The notes beneath the pieces are model-generated. The model saw only the letters and a list, made by a program, of their open reading frames with translations. It made no database searches and was not told the origin of the DNA. This document shows positions 48,411-58,023 of a stretch of DNA of 64,000 nucleotides, in pieces (within the stretch, counting starts at the first letter, position 1; each line of letters begins with the position of its first letter). This stretch comes from Photobacterium toruni (lineage in GTDB: Bacteria; Pseudomonadota; Gammaproteobacteria; Enterobacterales; Vibrionaceae), in NCBI RefSeq assembly GCF_024529955.1, contig NZ_AP024854.1, positions 1 through 64,000 of the forward strand. Reading direction: 5' to 3'. Both the position numbers and the translations under genes were made by a program.

Positions 48411-49388
48411 ATGTTTTCGTTTCTGGTCAAACGCCTGTTTCAGGCACTGATAGTGATGTTTGTGATCAGTCTGGTGGCTTTTGCCATTCAGGACAACCTT
48501 GGCGATCCGTTACGAGAACTGGTTGGACAGTCGGTATCAGAAGCTGAACGGCAACAATTACGTGATGATTTGGGGCTTAACGATCCGTTTGTTACCAAAT
48601 ATAGTCGTTTTCTGGGGAATGCCGTTCAAGGTGATTTAGGGACTTCATATACATTTAAGCGCCCTGCGATTGAGGTGATTTTAGATAAATTAGTCGCAAC
48701 CTTTGAACTCGTATTTGGCGCCACGGTGATCATTATTTTAGTGTCGATTCCACTGGGAGTGTATTCCGCTATTCACCCGCGGAGTGTATTTACCAAAGCT
48801 GTTATGGCATTTAGTAGTATTGGTATTTCTATTCCGGTGTTTTTAACGGCAATAATGTTGATGTATGTATTCTCAATTGAATTAGGGTGGTTACCGTCGT
48901 TTGGGCGTGGTGAAACAGCGAATTATCTGGGTTGGGAATCTGGTTTCTTTACTATTGATGGTCTAAAACACTTAGTACTGCCATGTGTGGCGTTAGCCTC
49001 GATTATGTTGCCGTTGTTTATTCGTTTAGTGCGATCTGAAATGTTGGAAGTTTTAAGTTCAGAGTACATCAAATTTGCTAAGGCAAAGGGACTACCGATG
49101 AATAAGATTTACTACCAACATGCGCTTAAAAACACCATGTTACCGGTATTAACCGTGGGTGGCGTGCAGATTGGAACCATGATCGCTTACACCATTTTGA
49201 CTGAGAGTGTATTTCAGTGGCCAGGTACTGGACTGTTATTTTTAGATGCCATTAATCGAGTTGATACTCCACTTATTACCGCGTATGTGATTTTTGTAGG
49301 ACTGATTTTTGTGGTCACCAATACTATTGTTGACCTGCTTTATGGGTTAGTTAACCCAACAGTAGATTTGACGGGCAAGGGAGCGTAA
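48411..49388 (+). CDS. ABC transporter permease, DppB-type
   Basis: 325 residues with the DppB/OppB pattern: first helix FLVKRLFQALIVMFVISLVAF, the family motif LGLNDPFVTKYSRFLGNAVQGDLGTS, and further helices. The EAA loop that contacts the ATPase is seen as YIKFAKAKGLPMNKIYYQHALKN. Inner-membrane half of the translocation pore; the partner is the next gene, three bases downstream. Confidence 0.94.
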   Translation: MFSFLVKRLFQALIVMFVISLVAFAIQDNLGDPLRELVGQSVSEAERQQLRDDLGLNDPFVTKYSRFLGNAVQGDLGTSYTFKRPAIEVILDKLVATFELVFGATVIIILVSIPLGVYSAIHPRSVFTKAVMAFSSIGISIPVFLTAIMLMYVFSIELGWLPSFGRGETANYLGWESGFFTIDGLKHLVLPCVALASIMLPLFIRLVRSEMLEVLSSEYIKFAKAKGLPMNKIYYQHALKNTMLPVLTVGGVQIGTMIAYTILTESVFQWPGTGLLFLDAINRVDTPLITAYVIFVGLIFVVTNTIVDLLYGLVNPTVDLTGKGA

Positions 49389-49391
49389 GTC

Positions 49392-50333
49392 ATGGAGAGT
49401 ATTAGCACCGTTGCACCAAGTCGTTGGCAGCGTTTTAAAGATTCTGACATTGTGTATTATTTTCTTAAAGATAAAGTGGCGATGGTCTGTTTTGCCATTT
49501 TTTTAAGCTTTGCTACCGCGGCCCTATTTGCGCCTTTTATCGCGCCAACAAATCCTTATGACTTATCAACCATTGATATTATGGATTCTGAATTACCGCC
49601 AGTATGGATGGAAGAGGGAGATGCTAATTTTGTTCTTGGTACTGATAATCAAGGACGTGATATTTATTCGACCATTTTATATGGCATGCGGTTATCACTG
49701 ACTATCGGTTTATTGGCTGTTGCATTGCAGTTAACACTGGGCGTTATTATTGGTTTAACTGCCGGTTATTTTGGTGGTCGAATTGATAGTTTTCTGATGC
49801 GAATAGCGGATGTGCAGTTATCGTTTTCTACTATGATGGTGGCGATCATTGTGTCGGCAATTTTCCGTACCGCGTTAGGGGCTGAAACGTATGCCCAATA
49901 TGCGGTGATTATGCTGGTGGTGATCATTGGTTTTGCGGAATGGCCGCAGTATGCACGAACGGTACGTGCTTCTGTTTTAGCTGAGAAAAGAAAAGAGTAT
50001 GTTGAAGCGGCTAAGGTGATGGGATTTCGAGCACCACGGATCATGTTTCGTCATATTCTTCCCAACTGTTTATCGCCGATTTTAGTAATATCAACGGTAC
50101 AGGTTGCCAACGCTATTATGTCGGAAGCGGCACTATCATTTTTAGGCTTAGGTTTACCGGTGGATCAGCCGTCATTGGGTTCACTGATCAGTATCGGGTT
50201 TAACTATATTTTCTCGGGCTCATGGTGGATCACTGCCTTCCCTGGAATTGTACTTATTACGCTAGTATTAGTGATTAACTTGCTCGGTGATTGGCTACGG
50301 GATGTATTTAACCCTAAGATTTATAAAGGCTAG
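49392..50333 (+). CDS. ABC transporter permease, DppC-type
   Basis: 313 residues with the DppC layout: an N-terminal OppC-type region with a first helix (KVAMVCFAIFLSFATAALFAPF), FVLGTDNQGRDIYSTILYGMR, and the EAA loop EYVEAAKVMGFRAPRIMFRHILPN. Pairs with the DppB-type permease. End of the four-gene operon, followed by a strong terminator. Confidence 0.94.
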   Translation: MESISTVAPSRWQRFKDSDIVYYFLKDKVAMVCFAIFLSFATAALFAPFIAPTNPYDLSTIDIMDSELPPVWMEEGDANFVLGTDNQGRDIYSTILYGMRLSLTIGLLAVALQLTLGVIIGLTAGYFGGRIDSFLMRIADVQLSFSTMMVAIIVSAIFRTALGAETYAQYAVIMLVVIIGFAEWPQYARTVRASVLAEKRKEYVEAAKVMGFRAPRIMFRHILPNCLSPILVISTVQVANAIMSEAALSFLGLGLPVDQPSLGSLISIGFNYIFSGSWWITAFPGIVLITLVLVINLLGDWLRDVFNPKIYKG

Positions 50334-50361
50334 CTTGGGTTTGTGATCAAGTCAGTAAATG

Positions 50362-50390
50362 AAAAAAGGCGACCGAGTGGTCGCCTTTTT
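50362..50390. terminator. Bidirectional terminator after the ABC operon
   Basis: AAAAAGGCGACC and GGTCGCCTTTTT pair around GAGT. It serves both the ABC operon and the convergent gene at 50412. Confidence 0.88.
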
Positions 50391-50411
50391 GTTATTAATT
50401 AAGAATGTTAT

Positions 50412-51776
50412 TTAGAAAATCAAATGAGCCATTAGCGCAATCACTGGCAACGTTACTAGCGTACGCAAAATAAATATTAAAAATAATTCCCATGCTTTAA
50501 CCGGTACTTTACTACCAATGAGTAGTGCGCCAATTTCAGACATATAAATCAACTGAGTCACTGACATTGCAGCAATAATAAAGCGAGTCATATCACTTTG
50601 AATCGTTGATGCCAAAATCGATGGCAAGAACATATCAGCAAAACCAACCACGATTGTTTTTGATGCTGCTTCTGCTTCCGGAATATGCAGCAATTCAAGG
50701 AATGGAATAAAAGGCATGCCGAGGTAATCAAAAATAGGAGTATTTTCCGCGATCACCAATGCGACGGTACCGATAGCCATCACAACCGGTAGGACGCCAA
50801 AGACCATATCAACTGCATTTTTAAGTCCATCAATAATAATGGCAGGTAAGCTTTTTACTTCTGCGGCTTTTTTAAGTGCTTGCTCAAGCCCATAAGAAAA
50901 AACATTGTAACCTGCTGGTACGGTTTCATCGTGTGATGACTCAGTGGTGCCATTAATATAGACATTTTTCTTACGAGATAATGGTGGCAGACGTGGAACA
51001 ATTATCGCAGCAACTAAACCGGCTAAACATACGGTTAAATAAAATGGGGCAAACATATGCTCTAAATTAACTTGAGCAATAACAACTAAGCTAAAAGTGA
51101 TTGATACTGCTGAGAATGTAGTACCAATAACAGCAGCTTCACGCTGAGTATACATGCCTGATTCATATTGCTTGCTCGTTAATAGTACCCCAACAGAGCC
51201 ATCGCCTAACCATGACGCAATACAGTTAACGGATGAACGGCCAGGAAGACCAAAAATAGGGCGCATGATACGAGTAAATAAAGTGCCAAAGAATTCTAAT
51301 AAACCAAAATTAAGCAGTAGCGGGAGTAATAAACCCGCAAAAATAAACACTGAAAATAATACTGGTAGTAAATTATTTAAAACTAAACCACCAGTAGCAT
51401 CATTACGGAAGATCTCTGGGCCAATATTAAAATAGGTCATTACCGCAAAAATAGCGCCAAGCTGTTGGACGATAAACCACATTAATGACGGGTTTAGTAA
51501 GCCATTGATGAAGTTATTACGGATAATGAAACTCGGTTTAAAGAGTTTTGTGATAATAGACATGATGGCAGTAAAGCTGATCACACCTGTCACAATAGAT
51601 GTTAGTGAGTTTTCAAAATGACTTTGGATTGTTTTGGCTAATACTGCAATTGGGATCGTAATGTCACCATCAAAATTAATTGGTGCCATAAAGAGAAATA
51701 CCCCAATTAAAGATGGAATGATAAACATTAACCAATTATTGAGATTCTTAGGTGGTGCTACTGCTTGTTGATGCAT
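50412..51776 (-). CDS. YjiH-family membrane protein (nucleoside-recognition Gate domain)
   Basis: 454 residues with ten or more hydrophobic helices, for example FIIPSLIGVFLFMAPI at 18-33 and LPVLFSVFIFAGLLLPLLLNFGL. The segment IMRPIFGLPGRSSVNCIASWLGDGSVGVLLTSKQYESG is typical of the YjiH/Gate family; the transported substrate is not established. A small loop (RLPPLSRKKNVYINGTTESS) separates the two halves. Monocistronic. Export or uptake of a small metabolite is a guess only. Confidence 0.85.
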   Translation of the reverse strand: MHQQAVAPPKNLNNWLMFIIPSLIGVFLFMAPINFDGDITIPIAVLAKTIQSHFENSLTSIVTGVISFTAIMSIITKLFKPSFIIRNNFINGLLNPSLMWFIVQQLGAIFAVMTYFNIGPEIFRNDATGGLVLNNLLPVLFSVFIFAGLLLPLLLNFGLLEFFGTLFTRIMRPIFGLPGRSSVNCIASWLGDGSVGVLLTSKQYESGMYTQREAAVIGTTFSAVSITFSLVVIAQVNLEHMFAPFYLTVCLAGLVAAIIVPRLPPLSRKKNVYINGTTESSHDETVPAGYNVFSYGLEQALKKAAEVKSLPAIIIDGLKNAVDMVFGVLPVVMAIGTVALVIAENTPIFDYLGMPFIPFLELLHIPEAEAASKTIVVGFADMFLPSILASTIQSDMTRFIIAAMSVTQLIYMSEIGALLIGSKVPVKAWELFLIFILRTLVTLPVIALMAHLIF

Positions 51777-52370
51777 ATTTGTCTATAACCTACTGGTAGA
51801 AACGGCCGAATTAATGGGGGTATCCCCGAGGTTTTGTGAGAATAACTATTCATTGTTATTCCATAAATAAGAAAATAAAGATTACCGTTTTTATTTAAAA
51901 GATGGAATAGTCAGTAACTAAAAAAATGGTTATTTATGCGATTTTTTAGGTTTTTTATTCTTAAGGTGAGCCACGAGCACCAAATATTTTTTTTGTAGTA
52001 CGTCATGTTTTATAACTGTTAGATATATGTAGATAAAAAAGGCTAGGAAAAAGCAATTAAAACGGCATTGTCTTGTTTGCATTATTACCATTTGGTAATA
52101 GTCTTTATTTTTATAGGCTATTGTTGATTTTGGCTTATGGGTTAGACTCTTCCTCATCATGAAACGTCACAGAAAGATGATGTTCAGTTAAAGAATAATT
52201 CTTATTAGGTAATAAAAAAGGCCTTATAAGAAATTATGATTATTTTTGTAACAACCAAATCCAATAATCAATATTTATTTTAGATCTAGTTAAGTAAATA
52301 ACAAGGTTTAATCAATATTAGAAAGGTGCAGTGACAACTTAACCTTTATAAGAAAATAAGGATTCATCCA
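51777..52370. other. AT-rich intergenic region between the YjiH-family gene and the cupin gene
   Basis: 594 bases with no supported gene. A 76-codon ORF on the minus strand (51930-52160) has no ribosome site and an unconvincing composition. A short GGGGGTATCCCC palindrome lies near 51815. Promoters for both divergent genes should be here. AAGGA before 52371 is a plausible ribosome site. Confidence 0.5.
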
Positions 52371-52763
52371 ATGACGACATTAACAACTAAACCAGGTATC
52401 ACTTTAATTAAAGCGGGTTCTTTTAAACTAAATGACTTAAGTAAGCTTTTAGAAGTCGAAGGTTTAAAAAGTGATATGGCAGAAGTTGCGGTTACTAACA
52501 ACACTAATGCATTAACAATCGGTCACTTCATTATGTCACCTGGTGTTGAATTTGAGTACTTTTACGATTCAGTAGAATACAAAGTTGTAACTAAGGGTAA
52601 GATTGTAATGCGTGATATGGAAGGCAACAAATATGTTGGCGAAGTGGGCGACGTTATTCTATTTACTCCTGATGTGAAAGTTATCTTTGATGCTGAGAGT
52701 GATGGCGAAGCTATTTATACTGCTCACCGTCCAGCAGCTGCAGATTTTGCACCTGCAAAATAA
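52371..52763 (+). CDS. Small cupin-domain protein, EutQ-like
   Basis: 130 residues forming one cupin beta-barrel: FIMSPGVEFEYFYDSVEYKVVTKGKIVMRD resembles motif 1 and GEVGDVILFTPDVKVIF motif 2. It resembles the cupin part of EutQ (DUF861), but the usual metal-binding histidines of many cupins are not obvious, as in EutQ. There is no ethanolamine gene nearby. Monocistronic, with a hairpin at about 52790-52820. Function unknown; the family assignment is moderate. Confidence 0.7.
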   Translation: MTTLTTKPGITLIKAGSFKLNDLSKLLEVEGLKSDMAEVAVTNNTNALTIGHFIMSPGVEFEYFYDSVEYKVVTKGKIVMRDMEGNKYVGEVGDVILFTPDVKVIFDAESDGEAIYTAHRPAAADFAPAK

Positions 52764-52789
52764 AACAGAATAGTTAATTGTTATAAATT

Positions 52790-52820
52790 AAGGCCTTAAC
52801 ATATTGTTAGGGCTTTTTTG
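52790..52820 (+). terminator. Probable terminator of the cupin gene
   Basis: Imperfect hairpin AAGGCCTTAACA / TGTTAGGGCTT followed by T residues. Confidence 0.65.
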
Positions 52821-52978
52821 TATTGGTCGTTATATATTGTTACTTGTGTGTAATAGTGTTTTGGTTTCTTGTTATATTGTTATCCATAATGTAATGGCTA
52901 ATAATATAACAATAATATAATGCTTGTTGATTTCGTATAGACTGAAATGAGTGAGCTTAAATAACGATGAGGTATACC

Positions 52979-53569
52979 ATGGCAGCACATTCAAATCAGC
53001 AATTTCATGTCGGTCAGATCATTGATGAACATCCGTTTGTTGCCGGCGATGGCGCCGTGATTGAGATGTTTCGTAATGATATGAGTAATATTGTTTTTAT
53101 TGGTTTAAACGGTATCACAGCAGAAGAACAACAAATGATGGCAGAGGCCACTGCAGAATTTGGTTTAATGAAAACTGATAATGGTGGTTGTTTGGTTGTC
53201 TTTAAATTAGCTGAACTTGCCTTTGATATTCAGTTTAATGCCGCTGCTATTCCAACTGAATATTTTCAACAGCCAACAACATCAACATTAGCGTTATCAA
53301 TGATAGCGCTTGATACCGCTAACAATGAACTTAAAGTGATCCGCGAGTTATCATTACCAGAAGTTGTGGCTCAACAAGTGATTGAAGTCATGCAAACTCA
53401 GCGTGCAATTGAAGATCCAATGACCGTTAATGCTGAGAACATGCATTTATTAAATACCGTAAGTACTGAAGAGTTATTGAGTAAAATCACTTTAACTCCT
53501 ATTCAAACCGTGATTGCGCCAAGTTGTAGTTGTGGTCATAATCATGATGATGGTCATCATCATCATTAA
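52979..53569 (+). CDS. Uncharacterised protein with a Cys/His-rich C-terminal tail
   Basis: 196 residues from the ATG at 52979, chosen because GAGGT lies five bases before it; the ATG at 52967 would overlap that ribosome site. No signal peptide or membrane helix is seen. The body (about residues 1-175) is mixed alpha/beta with no family that I recognise. The end is CSCGHNHDDGHHHH: two cysteines and seven histidines in 14 residues, suggesting binding of Ni, Zn, Cu or Co, as in metallochaperones and some urease or hydrogenase accessory proteins. Monocistronic, with a terminator directly after. Confidence 0.75.
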   Translation: MAAHSNQQFHVGQIIDEHPFVAGDGAVIEMFRNDMSNIVFIGLNGITAEEQQMMAEATAEFGLMKTDNGGCLVVFKLAELAFDIQFNAAAIPTEYFQQPTTSTLALSMIALDTANNELKVIRELSLPEVVAQQVIEVMQTQRAIEDPMTVNAENMHLLNTVSTEELLSKITLTPIQTVIAPSCSCGHNHDDGHHHH

Positions 53570-53596
53570 GTTGGATTGATAAGATTAATAATAAAG

Positions 53597-53622
53597 ACAC
53601 TGCTTTTAAGCGGTGTTTTTTT
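53597..53622 (+). terminator. Terminator of the Cys/His-tail gene
   Basis: ACACTGCTT and AAGCGGTGT pair (one T-G) around TT and are followed by seven T. Confidence 0.75.
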
Positions 53623-53760
53623 ATATATTAATAATCTTTCATAAAAACATGGAAATTAAGTTATCAATATTAACTGGGTTTCATATTAATTTTTAATGTA
53701 ATATATTATAGGGTAAGATCTTGCAGGATTGTTATACGATATAAAGGATATTTGTAGAAG

Positions 53761-54678
53761 ATGTTTAAATTACCTCTATTATTAAAAAAGCACAAAAAAA
53801 AAATTCATAAGCTTGATAATATAAAGATGTTTTTTATTGTTGCAATATTGTTATGTATTCTTTGTGGTCTCTGTATCTGTATAATTTCATTTTCTAATAT
53901 AAAAATATTAAATGAGAACAATCTTTTTTATAAGTATTTATTTGATACGTTAAATTTATTATTTATATTAATTGCTTTTATATTACTTCAATGCACTAAT
54001 TTTTTAGTTAAAGAAGCTCATGTGATTTTGAGTGTAGGCTTATTTTTATGGGGTGGTGCCTTATTCTTTATTGTTTATAATGATATTAATATACAGCCTA
54101 TATGGATTTCATTATGGATGTCTAATATATTTAGAACGATAGGAATATCATTGTTAATAATAGGAGCGATTATTGCCATAAAAAAATCAAATAGAAAATG
54201 CAATTATTTTAAGGTGCTTGCAACAATTGATGATTTAACTGAGTTACCTAATCGTCGATATTTTTATGAAGAATCAAATAAACATGAAGATAAGATGATT
54301 TTATTTATTATGATTGATATAGATAATTTTAAAAAAATTAATGATAAATATGGGCATGACGAAGGTGATCGTATTTTACATAGTTTTGGCAAGGTTTTAT
54401 TAAATTATAAAAATGATAATATATTTTCTGCTCGATTAGGCGGCGATGAATTTGCAGCTTTCATTATAAGTAGCAATAAACAAGAGGCTGTGATTTTTGC
54501 AGAATATCTTTTAGAAGAGATAAAGAAAATCATAGTTAGAGAGGGGAATCATATAACATTAAGTATAGGTATGACATATAAGTTACCTTGTGAATTAAAT
54601 AGAAGCGGGTTACAAAGAGCGGATAAGGCGCTATATAAAGCTAAAAATAACAATAGAAATCGATTTGAATGGGAATAG
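53761..54678 (+). CDS. Membrane-anchored diguanylate cyclase (GGDEF)
   Basis: 305 residues. About four hydrophobic segments fill residues 23-140, then a GGDEF domain follows: DDLTELPNRRYF at 157-168, the metal-binding MIDIDNFKKINDKYGH (184-199) and an intact active-site loop GGDEF at 227-231. The RxxD inhibitory I-site expected nine residues earlier is absent (NDNI). It should make cyclic-di-GMP from two GTP at the inner membrane without I-site product inhibition. Very AT-rich with many ATA codons, unlike the neighbours. Convergent with an EAL gene whose end lies 26 bases away. Confidence 0.92.
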   Translation: MFKLPLLLKKHKKKIHKLDNIKMFFIVAILLCILCGLCICIISFSNIKILNENNLFYKYLFDTLNLLFILIAFILLQCTNFLVKEAHVILSVGLFLWGGALFFIVYNDINIQPIWISLWMSNIFRTIGISLLIIGAIIAIKKSNRKCNYFKVLATIDDLTELPNRRYFYEESNKHEDKMILFIMIDIDNFKKINDKYGHDEGDRILHSFGKVLLNYKNDNIFSARLGGDEFAAFIISSNKQEAVIFAEYLLEEIKKIIVREGNHITLSIGMTYKLPCELNRSGLQRADKALYKAKNNNRNRFEWE

Positions 54679-54703
54679 TTAGCTATATTTATTATGCCTA
54701 TGA

Positions 54704-56155
54704 TTATTTGTAAAGGTGTGAATCACTAACGGTTCTATTGATGAATTCATTTGAGTCACAAGGCTTTGAATAATAAAATCCTTGGCATAAGTCAATGTTT
54801 AAATTATTTATTTTATTTAATTCTGAGATTGTTTCGATACCTTCAGCAACAATCATTAGCTCTAATGATTCACCTAAATTAGCTAATGTCTCAAGCATGT
54901 TACTTTTGGAAACTGCAAATTTATCTGATATAAAACATCGGTCTATTTTCATTATATCAAAAGGCAATTCTTGTATTGTTATTAGGTTTGAATATCCAGT
55001 ACCTACATCATCAATAGAAAGTAATACTGATTCTTTTTTTAATTGATGCATTACTTTATTGATCTCATTTAAATAAATAAAGTTATTTTCACTTTCAGTT
55101 AATTCTATAATAATGCGATTTTTAACTGTTGGGTTTTGTCTAATAAATTTAATTATTTTTTTCATGAAAATGTCATCAAGAAGCATGGTAACTGTAAAAT
55201 TAAAACTTAGCATAAAGTCTTTATTGATATTTGCTTTATTTATAGTATCAAATGCTTTTTTAATTAAATCAAAAGTAACTTCTTTTATTTCATCTGTTTT
55301 TTCTAAATCAGCAATAAATTCAGATGGTGGAATAATGATGCCATTTGAATGCCATCGGCATAATACTTCTGCGGCAATAAATTTTTGTTGTTTGGCTGAA
55401 TAGATTGATTGAAAAAAAGGTAAAAATTCATTGTTAATAACAGCTTTTTTCATTTTTCTATTTAAAACTCTTTTGCTGTCAAAATATGAGGATAATAGAA
55501 ATGAAACGGTATATGTAAATAACAAGGATAGAATAAAACTACTAAATAGCAAGGCAATTAAATTGTTTAATTTTAAGCCACTTGTAACGATTAGATGCAA
55601 GTGTTTTATATGATTTGTTAAACTGTAATATAAGTGAGGGGTTGGTGTGTTATCATTATCATCTTTAACTTGATAATTTGTAATGGCATTATGGCTAATA
55701 TTATTTAATAACTTAGAATAAAAATTGATAATGTAATAACCATTATCATATTTAAATATATAAATTAAATTATTTTTATTATAAGGGTCTGTGAAAAATT
55801 TTACAGGAATATTCTTATTTATTACGTCTTTAATATAGTGAGGAATTGTATTACTAATGCTACCATTATTCCCATAATAATATTTGTCATTTTTTATGTA
55901 TGATATCCCCATTATTTCTGGGTGTCTTTTATCTATTAAATCTAAAATTCTTTTATTTTCATTATTATAATTTTGTATGTTATCTAGTTGTTCAATATGC
56001 TGCTGAGGTTTATAGATAATATTATCTAATAGCTGTTCAATTTTTGTTATTTGTCTTTGTTCTATATAACGAATTGTTATATTACTTATTAACAAAGATA
56101 ATAATGCACTGATTAAAATAGCGATCATAAATGGAAGTATTTTTTTCATTTTCAT
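54704..56155 (-). CDS. Membrane-anchored cyclic-di-GMP phosphodiesterase (EAL)
   Basis: 483 residues: helix 1 at about 7-25, a periplasmic sensor-like region (26-195), helix 2 at about 199-224, then a cytoplasmic EAL domain. Catalytic residues are all present: E263 (EVLCR, the EAL position), N319, E351, D382-D383 in DDVGTGYS, K403 and E438 in AEGIET; the domain ends QGFYYSKP. It should cleave c-di-GMP to pGpG. The two-cysteine CSS motif of some relatives is not seen in the periplasmic part. Very AT-rich, and convergent with the GGDEF gene, so the pair looks functionally matched. Confidence 0.92.
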   Translation of the reverse strand: MKMKKILPFMIAILISALLSLLISNITIRYIEQRQITKIEQLLDNIIYKPQQHIEQLDNIQNYNNENKRILDLIDKRHPEIMGISYIKNDKYYYGNNGSISNTIPHYIKDVINKNIPVKFFTDPYNKNNLIYIFKYDNGYYIINFYSKLLNNISHNAITNYQVKDDNDNTPTPHLYYSLTNHIKHLHLIVTSGLKLNNLIALLFSSFILSLLFTYTVSFLLSSYFDSKRVLNRKMKKAVINNEFLPFFQSIYSAKQQKFIAAEVLCRWHSNGIIIPPSEFIADLEKTDEIKEVTFDLIKKAFDTINKANINKDFMLSFNFTVTMLLDDIFMKKIIKFIRQNPTVKNRIIIELTESENNFIYLNEINKVMHQLKKESVLLSIDDVGTGYSNLITIQELPFDIMKIDRCFISDKFAVSKSNMLETLANLGESLELMIVAEGIETISELNKINNLNIDLCQGFYYSKPCDSNEFINRTVSDSHLYK

Positions 56156-56468
56156 CTTTTTATACTATATTTATATAAAATCATTAAATAAATCATCATT
56201 AATCTTTATATTAGAATGAAATATAACGTTAGGCGTATATTTACCATAACCGTATTGTTGTTACAATTAATTATTTCTATTATAAGAAGTAATTAATTTT
56301 ATCAATAGCTTAGCGACTAATTATGTATTAAGAAAAAATATAAAATAAGCTATTTAAATAAATGATATTTTTATTCTTATGATATAAGGCCGCGAAATAG
56401 AAAAGCTGGCTATTAATATAGCCAGCTTTTATTTGAACTATTCGCTGTTAAAGTCGCCGAATGTATGA
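56156..56468. other. AT-rich intergenic region between the EAL gene and gor
   Basis: 313 bases. The promoter of the EAL gene should lie here. On the gor side there is a perfect inverted repeat (56401-56430) that acts as the gor terminator. No ORF or other clear structure is seen. Confidence 0.5.
56398..56434 (-). terminator. Terminator of gor
   Basis: AAAAGCTGGCTAT and ATAGCCAGCTTTT are perfect complements with a loop of TAAT, and have A/T-rich flanks. Confidence 0.75.
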
Positions 56469-57824
56469 TTAACGCATGGTAACGAATTCTTCTGAGCCGG
56501 TTGGATGAATAGCGACAACACTATCAAAATCAGCTTTCGTTGCGCCCATCTTCATTGCTACACCAAAACCTTGAATCATTTCATCAACGGTATAACCAAT
56601 ACCATGTAGACCGACAACTTTCTCATCTGCACCAGCACATACCAATTTCATTTTACATGGCTGGCGGTGACTTGTGACTGCGGTATACATTGCTGTAAAG
56701 CCTGATTGGTAGACTTTGACATTTTGTTCGCCATATTGCTCAATCGCCTCTTGGGTCGTTAGACCAATAGTACCAATTGGCGGGTGGCTAAACACAACCG
56801 TAGGCACTAAGGTGTAGTCCATCTTGGCTTCTGGCTTGTTATTAAACAGACGCTCAGATAACTGACGACCAGCCTTAACCGCAATCGGTGTTAGCTCGAT
56901 ACCGCCTTCCATGATGTCACCCACACAGTAGATACCTTTAACATTGGTTGCTTGGTATTGATCTACCTTAATGTAGCCACGCGTATTGGTTTCAACACCT
57001 GTTGCTTGAAGGTTGATTTTGTCTGTGGTTGGATGACGACCAATTGCCCAAATCAGTAAATCAGTATTGTGTGATTCACCGTTTTCAAAATGCAGTGTAA
57101 TTGAACCGTCCGCTTCTTTAACCACTTGTTTAGGAATTGAATGGGTGTGCAGGGTTGGGCCTTCTGCTGCCATTACTTCAACTAAAGTATCAACAATCAT
57201 TGGATCGAAGCTACGCAGTGGTGATTCTTTTCGTACAAACAGGTGAGTATCAGTGCCTAGTGCACTTAATACTCCAGCGATTTCAACCGCGATATAACCT
57301 GCGCCAACAATGGCTGTGCGCTTAGGTTGCTCATTGAGTTCAAAGAAACCGTTGGAATCAATACCGTATTCAGCACCAGGTACGTTTGGAATGGTTGGTT
57401 CACCACCGACAGCGATCAAAATATGATCGGCGGTGTAATGCTCACCATTGACGGCAATTGTTTTAGCATCAACAAAGGTTGCAAAGCCATTGATCACTTC
57501 AACGTTGTTTTTACCCAGTACATTGTCGTAAGAGGTATGAATACGGCTGATGTAAGCTTCACGGTTTTCAACCAGTTTGCTCCAATTAAAACTGTTCACG
57601 TCAACATCAAAGCCATAATCTTTAGCATAAAGATGGATAGCTTCTGCAATTTGGGCACCATGCCACATTACTTTTTTGGGTACACAACCAACGTTAACGC
57701 AAGTACCACCAAGCGCTTTTGCTTCAATAATTGCAACTTTAGCGCCATACATTGCTGCACGGTTTGCTGATGCAATACCACCGCTACCACCACCGATGCA
57801 GATGTAATCAAAATGCCTTGTCAT
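56469..57824 (-). CDS. gor: Glutathione reductase
   Basis: 451 residues from the ATG at 57824, preceded by GGAGC; 13 extra in-frame codons upstream are atypical. This FAD flavoenzyme reduces glutathione disulfide with NADPH. FAD motif [17 protein letters not shown] near the start, redox disulfide C42/C47 in [18 protein letters not shown]-binding [16 protein letters not shown], and the active-site base H440 in [10 protein letters not shown] at the C-terminus. E. coli Gor has 450 residues. Downstream of rlmJ, the order known from enterobacteria. Confidence 0.96.
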   Translation of the reverse strand: MTRHFDYICIGGGSGGIASANRAAMYGAKVAIIEAKALGGTCVNVGCVPKKVMWHGAQIAEAIHLYAKDYGFDVDVNSFNWSKLVENREAYISRIHTSYDNVLGKNNVEVINGFATFVDAKTIAVNGEHYTADHILIAVGGEPTIPNVPGAEYGIDSNGFFELNEQPKRTAIVGAGYIAVEIAGVLSALGTDTHLFVRKESPLRSFDPMIVDTLVEVMAAEGPTLHTHSIPKQVVKEADGSITLHFENGESHNTDLLIWAIGRHPTTDKINLQATGVETNTRGYIKVDQYQATNVKGIYCVGDIMEGGIELTPIAVKAGRQLSERLFNNKPEAKMDYTLVPTVVFSHPPIGTIGLTTQEAIEQYGEQNVKVYQSGFTAMYTAVTSHRQPCKMKLVCAGADEKVVGLHGIGYTVDEMIQGFGVAMKMGATKADFDSVVAIHPTGSEEFVTMR

Positions 57825-57964
57825 GACTTTGCTCCAATAGATGTTATGAATATTCATTGTCACCTAGTGTAATCAAGATTGGGCAAAGTGACGAGAATTT
57901 AAAATCGGAAAATTCGATTAATATGGTGTTTTACCATCGGAAATGATGATTGTCACGTAAGAAC

Positions 57965-57996
57965 TATAACAGTCACAGCAAAATGTGACTGTTATA
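57965..57996. repeat. Inverted repeat between rlmJ and gor
   Basis: TATAACAGTCACA and TGTGACTGTTATA form perfect 13-base arms around GCAAAA. It is 27 bases beyond the rlmJ stop and about 140 bases upstream of the gor start. No T-run follows on the minus strand, so it is either a non-canonical terminator, an mRNA-end stem or an operator. Confidence 0.7.
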
Positions 57997-58023
57997 TATA
58001 GGGGAAATATAAGCGAACTAACG

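Noticed and set aside
51930..52160. 76-codon ORF on the minus strand
   Set aside because: No ribosome site, low-complexity composition in AT-rich DNA, no recognisable family.
53555..53566. HHHH end as an engineered affinity tag
   Set aside because: It is preceded by a natural Cys/His/Asp-rich sequence, has varied flanking codons, is only four consecutive histidines and is followed by a native terminator.
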